From CAWDBV01 sp963800705 (GTDB lineage Bacteria > Actinomycetota > Thermoleophilia > Solirubrobacterales > 70-9): a DNA stretch of 64,000 bases. How positions within the stretch are numbered: position 1 is the first letter of the stretch; the number at the start of each line of letters is the position of its first letter. This document shows, in pieces, positions 51,487-59,146 of the stretch. The notes beneath the pieces are model-generated. The model made no database searches. It saw only the letters and a program-made list of their open reading frames with translations, and was not told the DNA's origin. The stretch spans positions 372,001 to 436,000 of the forward strand of contig CAWDBV010000002.1 of the NCBI GenBank assembly GCA_963800705.1, given 5' to 3'. Both the position numbers and the translations under genes were made by a program.

Positions 51487-52098
51487 TTAGCTCGGGTTAC
51501 CGGTGAGCGTCGCCTGTGCTGTGCCGCCGGGCGAGCCGGTGACGTCGAGGCGGGACACATACTGGTTGGGCCCGCCGGGGTTGTCGTCGGGCGCGAACTG
51601 CACGGTGATGCTGCAGCTGCCACCAGGGGCTAGCGCCCCGGTGCATGTGGTCGGTGAGCTGCCGTCGTTCGTCTTGATCTTGAACGCGGGCGGATTGCCT
51701 CCGCCAGCCGGGTCCGTCACAACGGTGATCGAGGGCACCGGGGTGCCGCTCGGCGAACCGCCGGTATTCGTCACGGTGAACGAGCGAATAGCGCAGTCGG
51801 TGGACAGAGGGCAACTAATGCCGTGCTGAACAGTTCCGAAGTCGGAACTGGTCGGGCTGATCGCCAGCGCCGCGGGCGCCGCCGTCGGCGCCGGTGTCGG
51901 CGTCACGGCCGTGATCGGCACGCACCGCTTCTTCTTCTTGCCCTTTTTCTTCTTGACGACCTGCTTCACGGTGCCCGGTGGGCAGACCTTCTTCTTTTTC
52001 TTCTTCGCGGCGGTACCAGCGGGCAGTGCCGCCACCAATGCGACGACGAGCACGGCGCTCAGAATGCCCGTGACTCGACTCAAACTCTTACTCTTCAT
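51487..52098 (-). CDS. secreted protein with N-terminal Cys-Lys cassette and choice-of-anchor D-like domain
   Basis: 203 residues. A strong GAGGAGG lies upstream of ATG 52098. Signal peptide 1-30 (AVLVVALVAALPAGTAA). Immediately after it is a basic cassette: AAKKKKKKVCPPGTVKQVVK followed by KKKGKKKKRC, i.e. two cysteines 19 residues apart. Then a Pro/Thr/Ala linker and an immunoglobulin-like domain (ISPTSSDFGTVQHG, FTVTNTGGSPSG, APGGSCSITVQFAPDDN) of the choice-of-anchor D/ASH type. Here the basic cassette sits at the mature N-terminus instead of the C-terminus, with the same linker composition. Function unknown. Confidence 0.8.
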   Translation of the reverse strand: MKSKSLSRVTGILSAVLVVALVAALPAGTAAKKKKKKVCPPGTVKQVVKKKKGKKKKRCVPITAVTPTPAPTAAPAALAISPTSSDFGTVQHGISCPLSTDCAIRSFTVTNTGGSPSGTPVPSITVVTDPAGGGNPPAFKIKTNDGSSPTTCTGALAPGGSCSITVQFAPDDNPGGPNQYVSRLDVTGSPGGTAQATLTGNPS

Positions 52099-52196
52099 CT
52101 CAGATCCTCCTCATAGTCCCGACGGGCCTGTCCCGCCGCGTTGAGGCCAAGCTATGTCCTGGCTGGCCCGATTACTGTGATCCTTGGCACACCACT

Positions 52197-53381
52197 CTAG
52201 GCGTCTTCGACGCGATCGGCAATCAGGCCCGCGAGCGGAATCGACGAGGTCGCGGCGGGGGACGGAGCGTTGCGGACATGGAGCGCGCGCTCGGTCTCGT
52301 GGACGACGAAGTCGTCGACGAGGGTGCCGTCGCGGTTCATGGCCTGGGCGCGGACCCCGGACGGCCCCGGCTCGACGTCGTCGCGGCTCAGCTCGGGCAC
52401 GAGCCGGGCGGCCTCCCTTATGTAGGAGCCGCGGAATGCCGCGTGGCGCAGCTCGCGTAGCGCGGCGCGGCGCTCCCGCCAGGCGAGCCTGACCGACCCC
52501 GGGTAGAGGAAGCCCCCGGTCATCAGCGCCGTCGGCCCGATCAGCACCTCGCCGTCGAAGCTGCGGGTGAAGTGGGCGCCGAGGAAGGGGAGCTCGGGAT
52601 CGGGAACGGGATAGACCGAGGCGCGGATGAGATCTCGGCGCCCGGGCTTCAGCCGCAGGTAGGCGCCGCGGAAGGGGATGATCCGCGGCTCCTTCGGCGC
52701 CCCGGCCGCGACCGCGAGCCGGTCGGCGCCGGCGCCGGCGCAGCCGACGACGAAGCCGGCCTTGGTCAGCCCGCGGTCGTGGACCACCTCGATCCGGTCA
52801 CCGCGGGCGATCAGCTCGAGTGCTCCGCAGCCGGTGACGACCGCGCCGCCGGCCTCGCGAACGTCCTCGGCGAAGGCCTCGGCGACGGCGAGGAAGTCGA
52901 CCACCCCGGTCTCGGGCGAATGGAGCGCGGCGAGCCCGCGCGCGTGCGGCTCGATCCCGGTGATCTCATCGGCCGCGATCCGTCGCAGCCCCGGTACCCC
53001 GTTCGCCTCGCCGCGGCGCTCGAGCTCGTCGAGCCGCGGCAGCTCCTCTTCGGACGTCGCCACGATCAGCTTGCCGTCCTTGCGCGCTTCGATCCCCTTC
53101 TCGGCGCAGTAGTCGTAGATCTCGCGCGCGCCCGCGACGCACAGCTCGGCCTTCAGCGAGCCGGGCTCGTAGTAGATGCCGGCGTGGATGACGCCGCTCG
53201 TGTGGCCGGTCTGGCCGCTGCCGAGCCGCGGCGCCTTCTCGAGCACGCAGACGCTGCGGTCGGGGTCGCGCGCGAGCAGCTCGCGCGTCACCGCGAGCCC
53301 GACGATGCCGCCGCCGACCACGAGCACGTCGCAGCTCTCGGGCGGGGGGTCCGGGGCGCCGGATGTCTGAGTGCCCGTCAC
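52197..53381 (-). CDS. lhgO: L-2-hydroxyglutarate oxidase (LhgO-like FAD enzyme)
   Basis: 394 residues, GTG start. FAD motif DVLVVGGGIVGLAVTRELLA, then VCVLEKAPRLGSGQTGHTSG and VIHAGIYYEPGSLKAELCVA, the pattern that defines LhgO/L2HGDH. RRIAADEITGIEPHARGLAA, ALHSPETGVVDF and the C-terminal APSPAATSSIPLAGLIA fit as well. It oxidises L-2-hydroxyglutarate to 2-oxoglutarate, passing electrons to the quinone pool. It is divergent from the DNA ligase gene with a shared promoter core. Confidence 0.88.
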   Translation of the reverse strand: MTGTQTSGAPDPPPESCDVLVVGGGIVGLAVTRELLARDPDRSVCVLEKAPRLGSGQTGHTSGVIHAGIYYEPGSLKAELCVAGAREIYDYCAEKGIEARKDGKLIVATSEEELPRLDELERRGEANGVPGLRRIAADEITGIEPHARGLAALHSPETGVVDFLAVAEAFAEDVREAGGAVVTGCGALELIARGDRIEVVHDRGLTKAGFVVGCAGAGADRLAVAAGAPKEPRIIPFRGAYLRLKPGRRDLIRASVYPVPDPELPFLGAHFTRSFDGEVLIGPTALMTGGFLYPGSVRLAWRERRAALRELRHAAFRGSYIREAARLVPELSRDDVEPGPSGVRAQAMNRDGTLVDDFVVHETERALHVRNAPSPAATSSIPLAGLIADRVEDA

Positions 53382-53388
53382 GACGGCG

Positions 53389-53398
53389 ATCGTAGACT
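53389..53398. promoter_or_regulatory. bidirectional leaderless promoter core ATCGTAGACT
   Basis: Plus TAGACT (53393-53398) ends 8 bases before ATG 53407. Minus TACGAT (53394-53389) ends 7 bases before GTG 53381. The central TA is shared and the starts are 25 bases apart. Same geometry as at 24100. Confidence 0.6.
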
Positions 53399-53406
53399 GG
53401 AGGCGG

Positions 53407-54360
53407 ATGGCCCTGCCGCTGAAGCCGCCCTTTGAACCGCAGCTCGCGAAGTCCGCGAAGGAGGGCGCCGGGCTCCCCGAAGGCCCGGAATGGGTCTACG
53501 AGCCAAAGTACGACGGCTTCCGCGCGATCGCGTTCATCGACGGCGACGACGTCTACCTGCAGTCGCGGGGCAAGAAGCCGCTGCTCCGCTACTTCCCGGA
53601 GCTCAAGTGGCCGAAGGGGCGGATGGTGCTCGACGGCGAGCTCGTCATCCTCGGAGAGGAGGGGACCGAGGAGTTCAACCGGCTGCAGATGCGCCTCCAC
53701 CCGGCAGAGTCGCGAGTGAAGATGCTTGCCGAGGAGATGCCGGCGCGCTTCCGAGCCTTCGACCTGCTCGCGCTCGACTCCAAGAAGCTGCTCGACGAGC
53801 CGTTCTCGGACCGGCGCGCGAAGCTCGAGAAGCTGAAGCTGGGCCGCAGCTCGGTCGAGGTGACGCCGCTCGCAAAGACCCCGCGCGGCGCCGAGAAGTG
53901 GCTCGCGTCGGGCGAGGGAGTGATCGCGAAAGAGATCGACGCGGAGTACGAGCCCGGCAAGCGCCGCGGGATGATCAAGGTGAAGCGGGTGCGGACGCTC
54001 GACGTCGTGATCGTCGGCTGGCGCGAGGGCAAGGAGAAGAACACGGTCGGCTCGCTGATCCTCGGCCTCTATGAGAAGGGCAAGCTGCGCCCGATCGGCC
54101 ATACCTCTGGGCTGAAGGCGAAGGAGAAGCGCGAACTCGTGAAGAAGCTGGCGCCATACGAGACCGGGACGAAGGGGAGCGGGGACCCGAGCCGCTGGGA
54201 CTCCGATCGCGAGCTCGAGTGGCGCGAGCTCCGCCCCGAGCTGGTCGTCGAGATCACCTTCGACCACGTCAGCGACGGGCGCATCCGCCACGGCTCGAAG
54301 ATCCTCCGCTGGCGCGAGGACAAGGACCCGAAGAGCTGCACCTTCGACCAGCTGGCTTAG
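53407..54360 (+). CDS. stand-alone ATP-dependent DNA ligase (LigD ligase-domain type)
   Basis: 317 residues. Motif I WVYEPKYDGFRAIAF contains the adenylated lysine. The domain continues MVLDGELVIL (motif III), FDLLALDSKKLLDEPFSDRR, GEGVIAKEIDAEYEPGKR (motif IV) and GMIKVKRVRTLDVVIVG (motif V). The OB-fold follows with RPGLVVEI-like RPELVVEITFDHVSDGRIRH. There is no polymerase or phosphoesterase part. It fits the NHEJ ligase component (LigD/LigC class). It converges on a small gene and on the polymerase-domain gene, so the two NHEJ enzymes lie within 2.3 kb. Confidence 0.9.
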   Translation: MALPLKPPFEPQLAKSAKEGAGLPEGPEWVYEPKYDGFRAIAFIDGDDVYLQSRGKKPLLRYFPELKWPKGRMVLDGELVILGEEGTEEFNRLQMRLHPAESRVKMLAEEMPARFRAFDLLALDSKKLLDEPFSDRRAKLEKLKLGRSSVEVTPLAKTPRGAEKWLASGEGVIAKEIDAEYEPGKRRGMIKVKRVRTLDVVIVGWREGKEKNTVGSLILGLYEKGKLRPIGHTSGLKAKEKRELVKKLAPYETGTKGSGDPSRWDSDRELEWRELRPELVVEITFDHVSDGRIRHGSKILRWREDKDPKSCTFDQLA

Positions 54361-54375
54361 GTCTGTGTGGGCTGC

Positions 54376-54573
54376 CTAGCCTTGCGGCGGTTCCCGCTCG
54401 TCGAGGCGGTCGAGGAATCTGAGCAGGATCTCGCGCTGAAGATTTATCTCTTCCCGAAACTCATTCAGTGCTGTGGTCATTCCGACGAACGCCTCGCCGT
54501 TGCGCTCGACGATCGTACGCGTGAGCTCGAACTGATGCTGCTGCTCGTCAACGCGACTACCTCGATCCGACAT
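54376..54573 (-). CDS. small helical protein of unknown function
   Basis: 65 residues from ATG 54573 after GGGAGAATGGATCA. Nearly all helical and charged (QHQFELTRTIVERNGEAF, TTALNEFREEINLQREILLR). It lies between ligase and polymerase genes on the polymerase strand, 21 bases after the polymerase stop. It could be a small partner of that gene, but no family is recognised. Confidence 0.6.
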   Translation of the reverse strand: MSDRGSRVDEQQHQFELTRTIVERNGEAFVGMTTALNEFREEINLQREILLRFLDRLDEREPPQG

Positions 54574-54594
54574 TGATCCATTCTCCCACTCCGT

Positions 54595-55614
54595 TCAGGT
54601 TTCGTCCCTGGCTCGGCTGGGCTGAACCCGCTTCGGCTCGCCCTTCTGCTTTCGGAAGTGGGGAGGCCAGGGCGCGTCGCCGAGCCCCTCGGCCTCGTCG
54701 CGCGCGGCGAGCTCGAGCAGCTTGTCGAGCGAGCCCGGGTCGTCGTCGATACCCGCCGAGGGGTCGCCGCGCTTCGCGTACAGCTCGGGAACCGTCTTCA
54801 GGGTGAAGTCGGCAGGCTCGACGTCGGCGACCTCGTCCCAGGCGAGCGGCATCGAGACGCGGGCGTCGGGTGTCGGGCGCACCGACCACGCCGACGAGAC
54901 GGTGCGGTCGCGGGCGTTCTGGTTGTAATCGACGAAGACTCCGTGGCGTTCCTCCTTCCACCACTTGCTGGTGGCCCGCTTCGGCTCGCGGCGCTCGACC
55001 TCGCGCGCAAGCGCCAGCGCAGCGCGGCGGACGTCGTCGTAGTCCCGCTCGGGCTTGATGCGCACGTTGATGTGGATTCCACGCGAGCCTGATGTCTTCG
55101 GCCAGCCGACGAGCCCGTGGTGGGACAGCACCTCGTTGACGCAGAGCGCCACCTTGCGGACCGTGTCCCAGCGCACCCGCGGCTGCGGGTCGAGGTCGAC
55201 GCGGAGCTCGTCGGGGCAGTCGAGGTCGTCGCGGCGGACCGGGTGGGGGTTGAAGTCGATCACGCCCAGGTTGACCGCCCAGACCAGGTGGGCGGCATCG
55301 TTTACGACCAGCTCGGTGGCCGAACGGCCGCTCGGGAAGGTGAAGGTCGCGGTCTGGAGCCAGTCGGGGGCGTTCTTCGGGACCCGCTTCTGGAAGAAGA
55401 ACTCCTCGCCGGCGCCGTCGACGAAGCGCTTCATCGTCCCCGGGCGCTCGCGCAGGTGGCGGACCGCGCCGTCGGCGACCGCGAGGTAGTACTCGGCGAG
55501 GTCGAGCTTCGTGTACTTCGGCTTCGGGAAGAAGACCTTGTCGGGGATAGAGAGCCGGACCTCGTGCCCGGCGACCTCGATCGTCGTCACCTCTTTCTTC
55601 GCCATCATCGGCAT
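54595..55614 (-). CDS. stand-alone LigD-type polymerase/primase domain protein
   Basis: About 339 residues. The primase-polymerase (AEP) fold of LigD: SIPDKVFFPKPKYTKLDLAE, GTMKRFVDGAGEEFFFQKRV, IDFNPHPVRRDDLDCPDELR, catalytic acidic pair in LRVDLDPQPRV, TSGSRGIHINV, and SMPLAWDEVADVEPADFT. It fills gaps during end joining. There is no ligase domain. ATG 55614 is supported by a TAACAA hexamer 6 bases upstream; ATG 55605 (MAKKEV) is the alternative. Confidence 0.88.
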   Translation of the reverse strand: MPMMAKKEVTTIEVAGHEVRLSIPDKVFFPKPKYTKLDLAEYYLAVADGAVRHLRERPGTMKRFVDGAGEEFFFQKRVPKNAPDWLQTATFTFPSGRSATELVVNDAAHLVWAVNLGVIDFNPHPVRRDDLDCPDELRVDLDPQPRVRWDTVRKVALCVNEVLSHHGLVGWPKTSGSRGIHINVRIKPERDYDDVRRAALALAREVERREPKRATSKWWKEERHGVFVDYNQNARDRTVSSAWSVRPTPDARVSMPLAWDEVADVEPADFTLKTVPELYAKRGDPSAGIDDDPGSLDKLLELAARDEAEGLGDAPWPPHFRKQKGEPKRVQPSRARDET

Positions 55615-55620
55615 CTTCGC

Positions 55621-55630
55621 TTGTTAAAGT
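55621..55630. promoter_or_regulatory. bidirectional promoter core TTGTTAAAGT
   Basis: Plus TAAAGT (55625-55630) ends 8 bases before ATG 55639. Minus TAACAA (55626-55621, last base not T) ends 6 bases before ATG 55614. Central TA shared; starts 24 bases apart. Confidence 0.45.
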
Positions 55631-55638
55631 GCGCGTCG

Positions 55639-56811
55639 ATGGCTAGGGAACGCAGGGCATGTTTCTTGTTAGCGGCGTGCGCGCTCGCATTGCTGCTCGG
55701 TGCGGCTACGGCGAGCGCCGCTCCTCGCTATGCGTCCCCGACCGGCGGCGGGGCCGATCCGTGCGCCAGTGACCTGACCCCCTGCCCGATACACACCGCG
55801 ATCAACATGGCGACTGGCGGCGATGAGGTCATCCTGCTGAATGATCCTGCGCCCTACGTGACATCTACCGCGCTCACGATCGCGCCCGGAGTGATCGTGC
55901 GTGGCGAGACCCCCGGCCAGGCGGTGCTGATCCAGAGTGACGTCAGCACCGGATTCCCCGCGATCGAGCTCAGCGGCAACGCAATCCTGCGTGACGTGAG
56001 GCTCGAGTTCACCGGCGTCAACGGCTCGGCGATCTCGATGCTCGGCAGCGGGACGCTCTCGCGGGTCTTCTCGCACGTTTCAGATTCCGGAACCTCCTCC
56101 GCGCTCGCGGCGTGCGAGGTGCTGGAGTCGACCGCTTCCCCGGTGATCAGCGATTCGGTCTGTTGGTACGAGAGTGTGTCGACGAACGGCGCCGCCGTAG
56201 AGGCGTTCAGCAACACCGGAAACGCGGTCAACCTGACGCTGCGCAACGTGACCGCGATCTCGGACTCGCCTATGCCCGCGATCGACGCCTCCAACAACGG
56301 CGGGGCGCTGGACATCACAGGCACAAACGTGATCGCCGATGGAGACAGCGTCGACGTCCAAGCCCTGCAGCAGGTGAGCGGCTTAGTGCTTGTCACCCTC
56401 GACCACTCCAACTACGACACCGAGTCAGACCCCGCCGGGGCGGGCGACGAAGTTACCGACCCGGGCACGAACGCGAACCAGACCACTCCGCCGGCTTTTC
56501 TTGATGCGGCGAACGGCGATTTCCGCCAGGCGCAGACCTCGAACGGGACGCTCGACAAGGGCATCACCGGGATCGTCAATGGCGTCGACCTCGGACCGCT
56601 CGACTTCGAGGGCGGCACACGACTTCAGGGGCCGGCTCCCGACATCGGCGCCGACGAGACCTTGAAGCTGCTCGCTACGCCGATTGTGGCCATCCCGACC
56701 AGCAGCCCGTCGACCACGACGGCGGTGACGAAGAGGCGCAAGAGGTGCAGGAAGGGCCGCAAGCTGCGTCGCGGTCGCTGCGTGAAGAAGAAAAAGAAGA
56801 CGACGAAGTAG
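55639..56811 (+). CDS. secreted beta-helix surface protein with Cys-Arg/Lys tail
   Basis: 390 residues. Signal peptide 1-28 (LLAACALALLLGAATASA). RYASPTGGGADPCASDLTPC and IHTAINMATGGDEVILL start a right-handed beta-helix of the same type as at 47342 (rungs AILRDVRLEFTGVNG, LTLRNVTAISDSP, ALDITGTNVIADG). LQGPAPDIGADETL ends it. The tail has Cys-x10-Cys with several Lys replaced by Arg, then a Lys/Thr end. It is a diverged member of the tail family. Confidence 0.84.
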   Translation: MARERRACFLLAACALALLLGAATASAAPRYASPTGGGADPCASDLTPCPIHTAINMATGGDEVILLNDPAPYVTSTALTIAPGVIVRGETPGQAVLIQSDVSTGFPAIELSGNAILRDVRLEFTGVNGSAISMLGSGTLSRVFSHVSDSGTSSALAACEVLESTASPVISDSVCWYESVSTNGAAVEAFSNTGNAVNLTLRNVTAISDSPMPAIDASNNGGALDITGTNVIADGDSVDVQALQQVSGLVLVTLDHSNYDTESDPAGAGDEVTDPGTNANQTTPPAFLDAANGDFRQAQTSNGTLDKGITGIVNGVDLGPLDFEGGTRLQGPAPDIGADETLKLLATPIVAIPTSSPSTTTAVTKRRKRCRKGRKLRRGRCVKKKKKTTK

Positions 56812-56838
56812 CGCCGGTCCCCGCCACGGCGCGAGGGA

Positions 56839-56844
56839 TAGGGT
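56839..56844 (+). promoter_or_regulatory. -10 element TAGGGT, leaderless type
   Basis: GATAGGGT ends 7 bases before GTG 56852. Confidence 0.5.
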
Positions 56845-56851
56845 CCGCTTC

Positions 56852-57757
56852 GTGGAGACCCTGACCTACGAGGTCGACGGGCGGATCGCCCGGATCACCC
56901 TCGACCGCCCCGAGCGCGGCAACGGGATCACGCTCGAGATGCCGCGCGAGCTCGCCGAGTGCGTCGAGCGTGCCAACCTCGACCCGAATGTGCACGTGAT
57001 CGCGCTCGCCGGAAACGGCTCCGGCTTCTGCGGCGGCTACGACCTCGTCTCCTCGGCGGAGGGCAAGTTCGAGGGCGAGGGCGCCGGCAACCCCGAGGGC
57101 TCTCCGATCGACCCGATGGTGATGGCGCAGAACCACAACCCCGACGGCACCTGGGACCCGGTCACCGACTTCCAGATGATGAGCCGCAACGCGCGCGGCT
57201 TCATGAGCCTCTTCCACTCCGAGAAGCCGGCGATCTGCAAGGTGCACGGCTTCTGCGTCGCCGGCGGCACCGACATGGCGCTCTGCTCGGACCTGTTCGT
57301 GGTCGAGGACGTCGCCAAGATCGGCTATCCGCCCGCCCGCGTCTGGGGGGTGCCGACGACCGCGCTCTGGGCCTACCGGCTCGGGCCCGCGCGGGCGAAG
57401 CGGCTGCTGCTGACCGGCGACTCGATCGATGGCACGACCGCGGTCGAGTGGGGGCTGGCGGCCGAGGCGCATCCGGCCGCCGAGCTCGACGCCGCCTTCG
57501 AGGCCCTGGTGGAGCGCGTGGCGCGGCTGCCGATCAACCAGCTCGTGATGCACAAGCTGCTCGTCAACCAATCGCTCTACTCGCAGGGGCTGCACGCAAC
57601 CCAGACGCTCGGCGTCTTCTTCGACGGGATCGCCCGCCACACCGAGGAGGGATTCGGCTTCCAGCGCCAGGCGATGGAGAAGGGCTTTAAGGACGCGGTC
57701 CGCGAGCGCGACGAACCCTTCGGAGACTTCGGGTTGCCGGGCAAAGCCGACGGGTAA
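56852..57757 (+). CDS. enoyl-CoA hydratase/isomerase (crotonase family)
   Basis: 301 residues, GTG start. VDGRIARITLDRPERGNGIT and HVIALAGNGSGFCGGYDLVS (oxyanion loop) are typical of crotonases. KPAICKVHGFCVAGGTDMAL is the second oxyanion loop and LFVVEDVAKIGYPPARVWGV follows. A Glu at the position after GGTDMA is not obvious, so hydratase versus other crotonase activity is open. The insert between residues 68 and 110 (EGEGAGNPEGSP and after) is longer than usual. Two genes follow closely in the same direction. Confidence 0.86.
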   Translation: METLTYEVDGRIARITLDRPERGNGITLEMPRELAECVERANLDPNVHVIALAGNGSGFCGGYDLVSSAEGKFEGEGAGNPEGSPIDPMVMAQNHNPDGTWDPVTDFQMMSRNARGFMSLFHSEKPAICKVHGFCVAGGTDMALCSDLFVVEDVAKIGYPPARVWGVPTTALWAYRLGPARAKRLLLTGDSIDGTTAVEWGLAAEAHPAAELDAAFEALVERVARLPINQLVMHKLLVNQSLYSQGLHATQTLGVFFDGIARHTEEGFGFQRQAMEKGFKDAVRERDEPFGDFGLPGKADG

Positions 57758-57766
57758 GCCCCGGAC

Positions 57767-59110
57767 ATGAAGTTCGACGCGATCGTGATCGGAGCGGGCC
57801 CTGGGGGAGAGGTCTGCGCGGGCGAGCTCGCCGACGGCGGAATGGAGGTCGCGATCGTCGAGAGCCGGCTCGTAGCCGGGGAGTGCTCGTTCTGGGCCTG
57901 CATGCCGTCGAAGGCCTTCCTGCGTCCCGGCGAGGTTCTCAACGAGGCGCGCCACGCCCCCGGCGCCGCGCAGGCGATCGGCCGCGAGATCGATGTCGAG
58001 CAGGCGCTGCGCTGGCGCGACATCGCCGCATCGAACCGCGACGACTCGAGCCACCTCGAGTGGCTCGACGAAAAGGGGATCGAGCTGCTGAGGGGCTTCG
58101 GCAAGGTCGCCGGGCCCGGAAAGGTCGAGGTAGACGGCGAGCCGCACGAAGCCGAGAAGATCGTCGTCGCCACCGGCTCCGCCCCGGCGATCCCGCCGAT
58201 CGACGGGCTGCGGGAGATCGAAGGTGTATGGACCAACCGCGAGGCGACCGAGGTCCTCGACCTGCCCGAGCGGCTGCTCGTGCTCGGCGGCGGGCCGGTC
58301 GGCGCCGAGCTGGCGCAGGGCTTCTCGCGCTGCGGCGTCTCGGTCGCACTCGCCGAGGGCGAGGGCCAACTCTTGCCGCATGAGGCTCAGGATGCCGGTC
58401 AGGCGGTAGCGGATGCCTTCGAGTCGGAGGGCATCGAGCTGCGGCTCGGCTCGAAGGTCAGCAGCGTCGAGCGCCAGGGCGATCGCTTCAAGCTGAGCTT
58501 CGAGGACGCGGACAACCTCGAGGGCGATGCGCTTCTCGTCGCGACGGGGCGGAAGCCGAACAGCGAGGAGATCGGGCTCGACTCGGTCGGGATCGAGCCC
58601 GGCGAGGATGGGATCGAAGTCGACGAGCGCCTGCGCGCCGGCGAGGGTGTCTGGGCGGTTGGTGACGTCACGACGCTCCCGAAGTTCACCCACGTCGCCA
58701 AGTACCAGGGCCGAGTCGCCGCGGCCGACATCCTGGGCCGCGACGCGAAGGCCGACTACCGCGCCGTGCCGCGGGTGACGTTCACCGACCCGCAAGTAGC
58801 CTCGGTCGGCGAGAGCGAGGGGGAGAAGACCGCCACCCACAAGCTCTCATCCGTCCCGCGCAGCTCGACCTATGCCCGCGAGGGCGAGGTCGCCCGCGAC
58901 GGCGATGAGCTGCCCGGCTTCCTGACCCTTGTCTCCGACGGCGAGAAGCTAACCGGCGCCTGCGCGGTCGGCCCGGAGTCGGGCGAGTGGCTCGGCCAGG
59001 CGACGCTGGCGATCAAAGGCGAGCTACCCCTGACGACGCTCCGCGACACGATCCAGCCCTACCCGACCTTCTCCGAGGCGTTTTTCTTCGCCGTCGATCA
59101 GCTCTCTTAA
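57767..59110 (+). CDS. pyridine nucleotide-disulfide oxidoreductase (mercuric reductase/DLD-like)
   Basis: 447 residues, 9 bases after the crotonase stop. FAD motif DAIVIGAGPGGEVCAGELAD, redox pair Cys40/Cys45 in GECSFWACMPSKAFL, NAD motif LLVLGGGPVGAELAQGFSRC, and VWAVGDVTTLPKFTHVAKYQ. The C-terminal dimer domain ends IQPYPTFSEAFFFAV: Tyr replaces the His of the His-Glu dyad of dihydrolipoamide dehydrogenase. So it is probably a mercuric-reductase-like or other thiol/quinone oxidoreductase rather than a true Lpd. Substrate unknown. Confidence 0.88.
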   Translation: MKFDAIVIGAGPGGEVCAGELADGGMEVAIVESRLVAGECSFWACMPSKAFLRPGEVLNEARHAPGAAQAIGREIDVEQALRWRDIAASNRDDSSHLEWLDEKGIELLRGFGKVAGPGKVEVDGEPHEAEKIVVATGSAPAIPPIDGLREIEGVWTNREATEVLDLPERLLVLGGGPVGAELAQGFSRCGVSVALAEGEGQLLPHEAQDAGQAVADAFESEGIELRLGSKVSSVERQGDRFKLSFEDADNLEGDALLVATGRKPNSEEIGLDSVGIEPGEDGIEVDERLRAGEGVWAVGDVTTLPKFTHVAKYQGRVAAADILGRDAKADYRAVPRVTFTDPQVASVGESEGEKTATHKLSSVPRSSTYAREGEVARDGDELPGFLTLVSDGEKLTGACAVGPESGEWLGQATLAIKGELPLTTLRDTIQPYPTFSEAFFFAVDQLS

Positions 59111-59146
59111 GCTGCCCGCATAAAGCCGAAGACCACAAACGAGGCG

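Noticed and set aside
54367..54576. Plus-strand 69-codon frame overlapping the 54376-54573 gene
   Set aside because: The minus-strand frame has a ribosome binding site and an amphipathic helical protein; the plus frame has neither.
56675..58840. Minus-strand open frame of about 721 codons opposite the crotonase and disulfide oxidoreductase
   Set aside because: Both plus-strand genes have complete motifs; the antisense frame has none.
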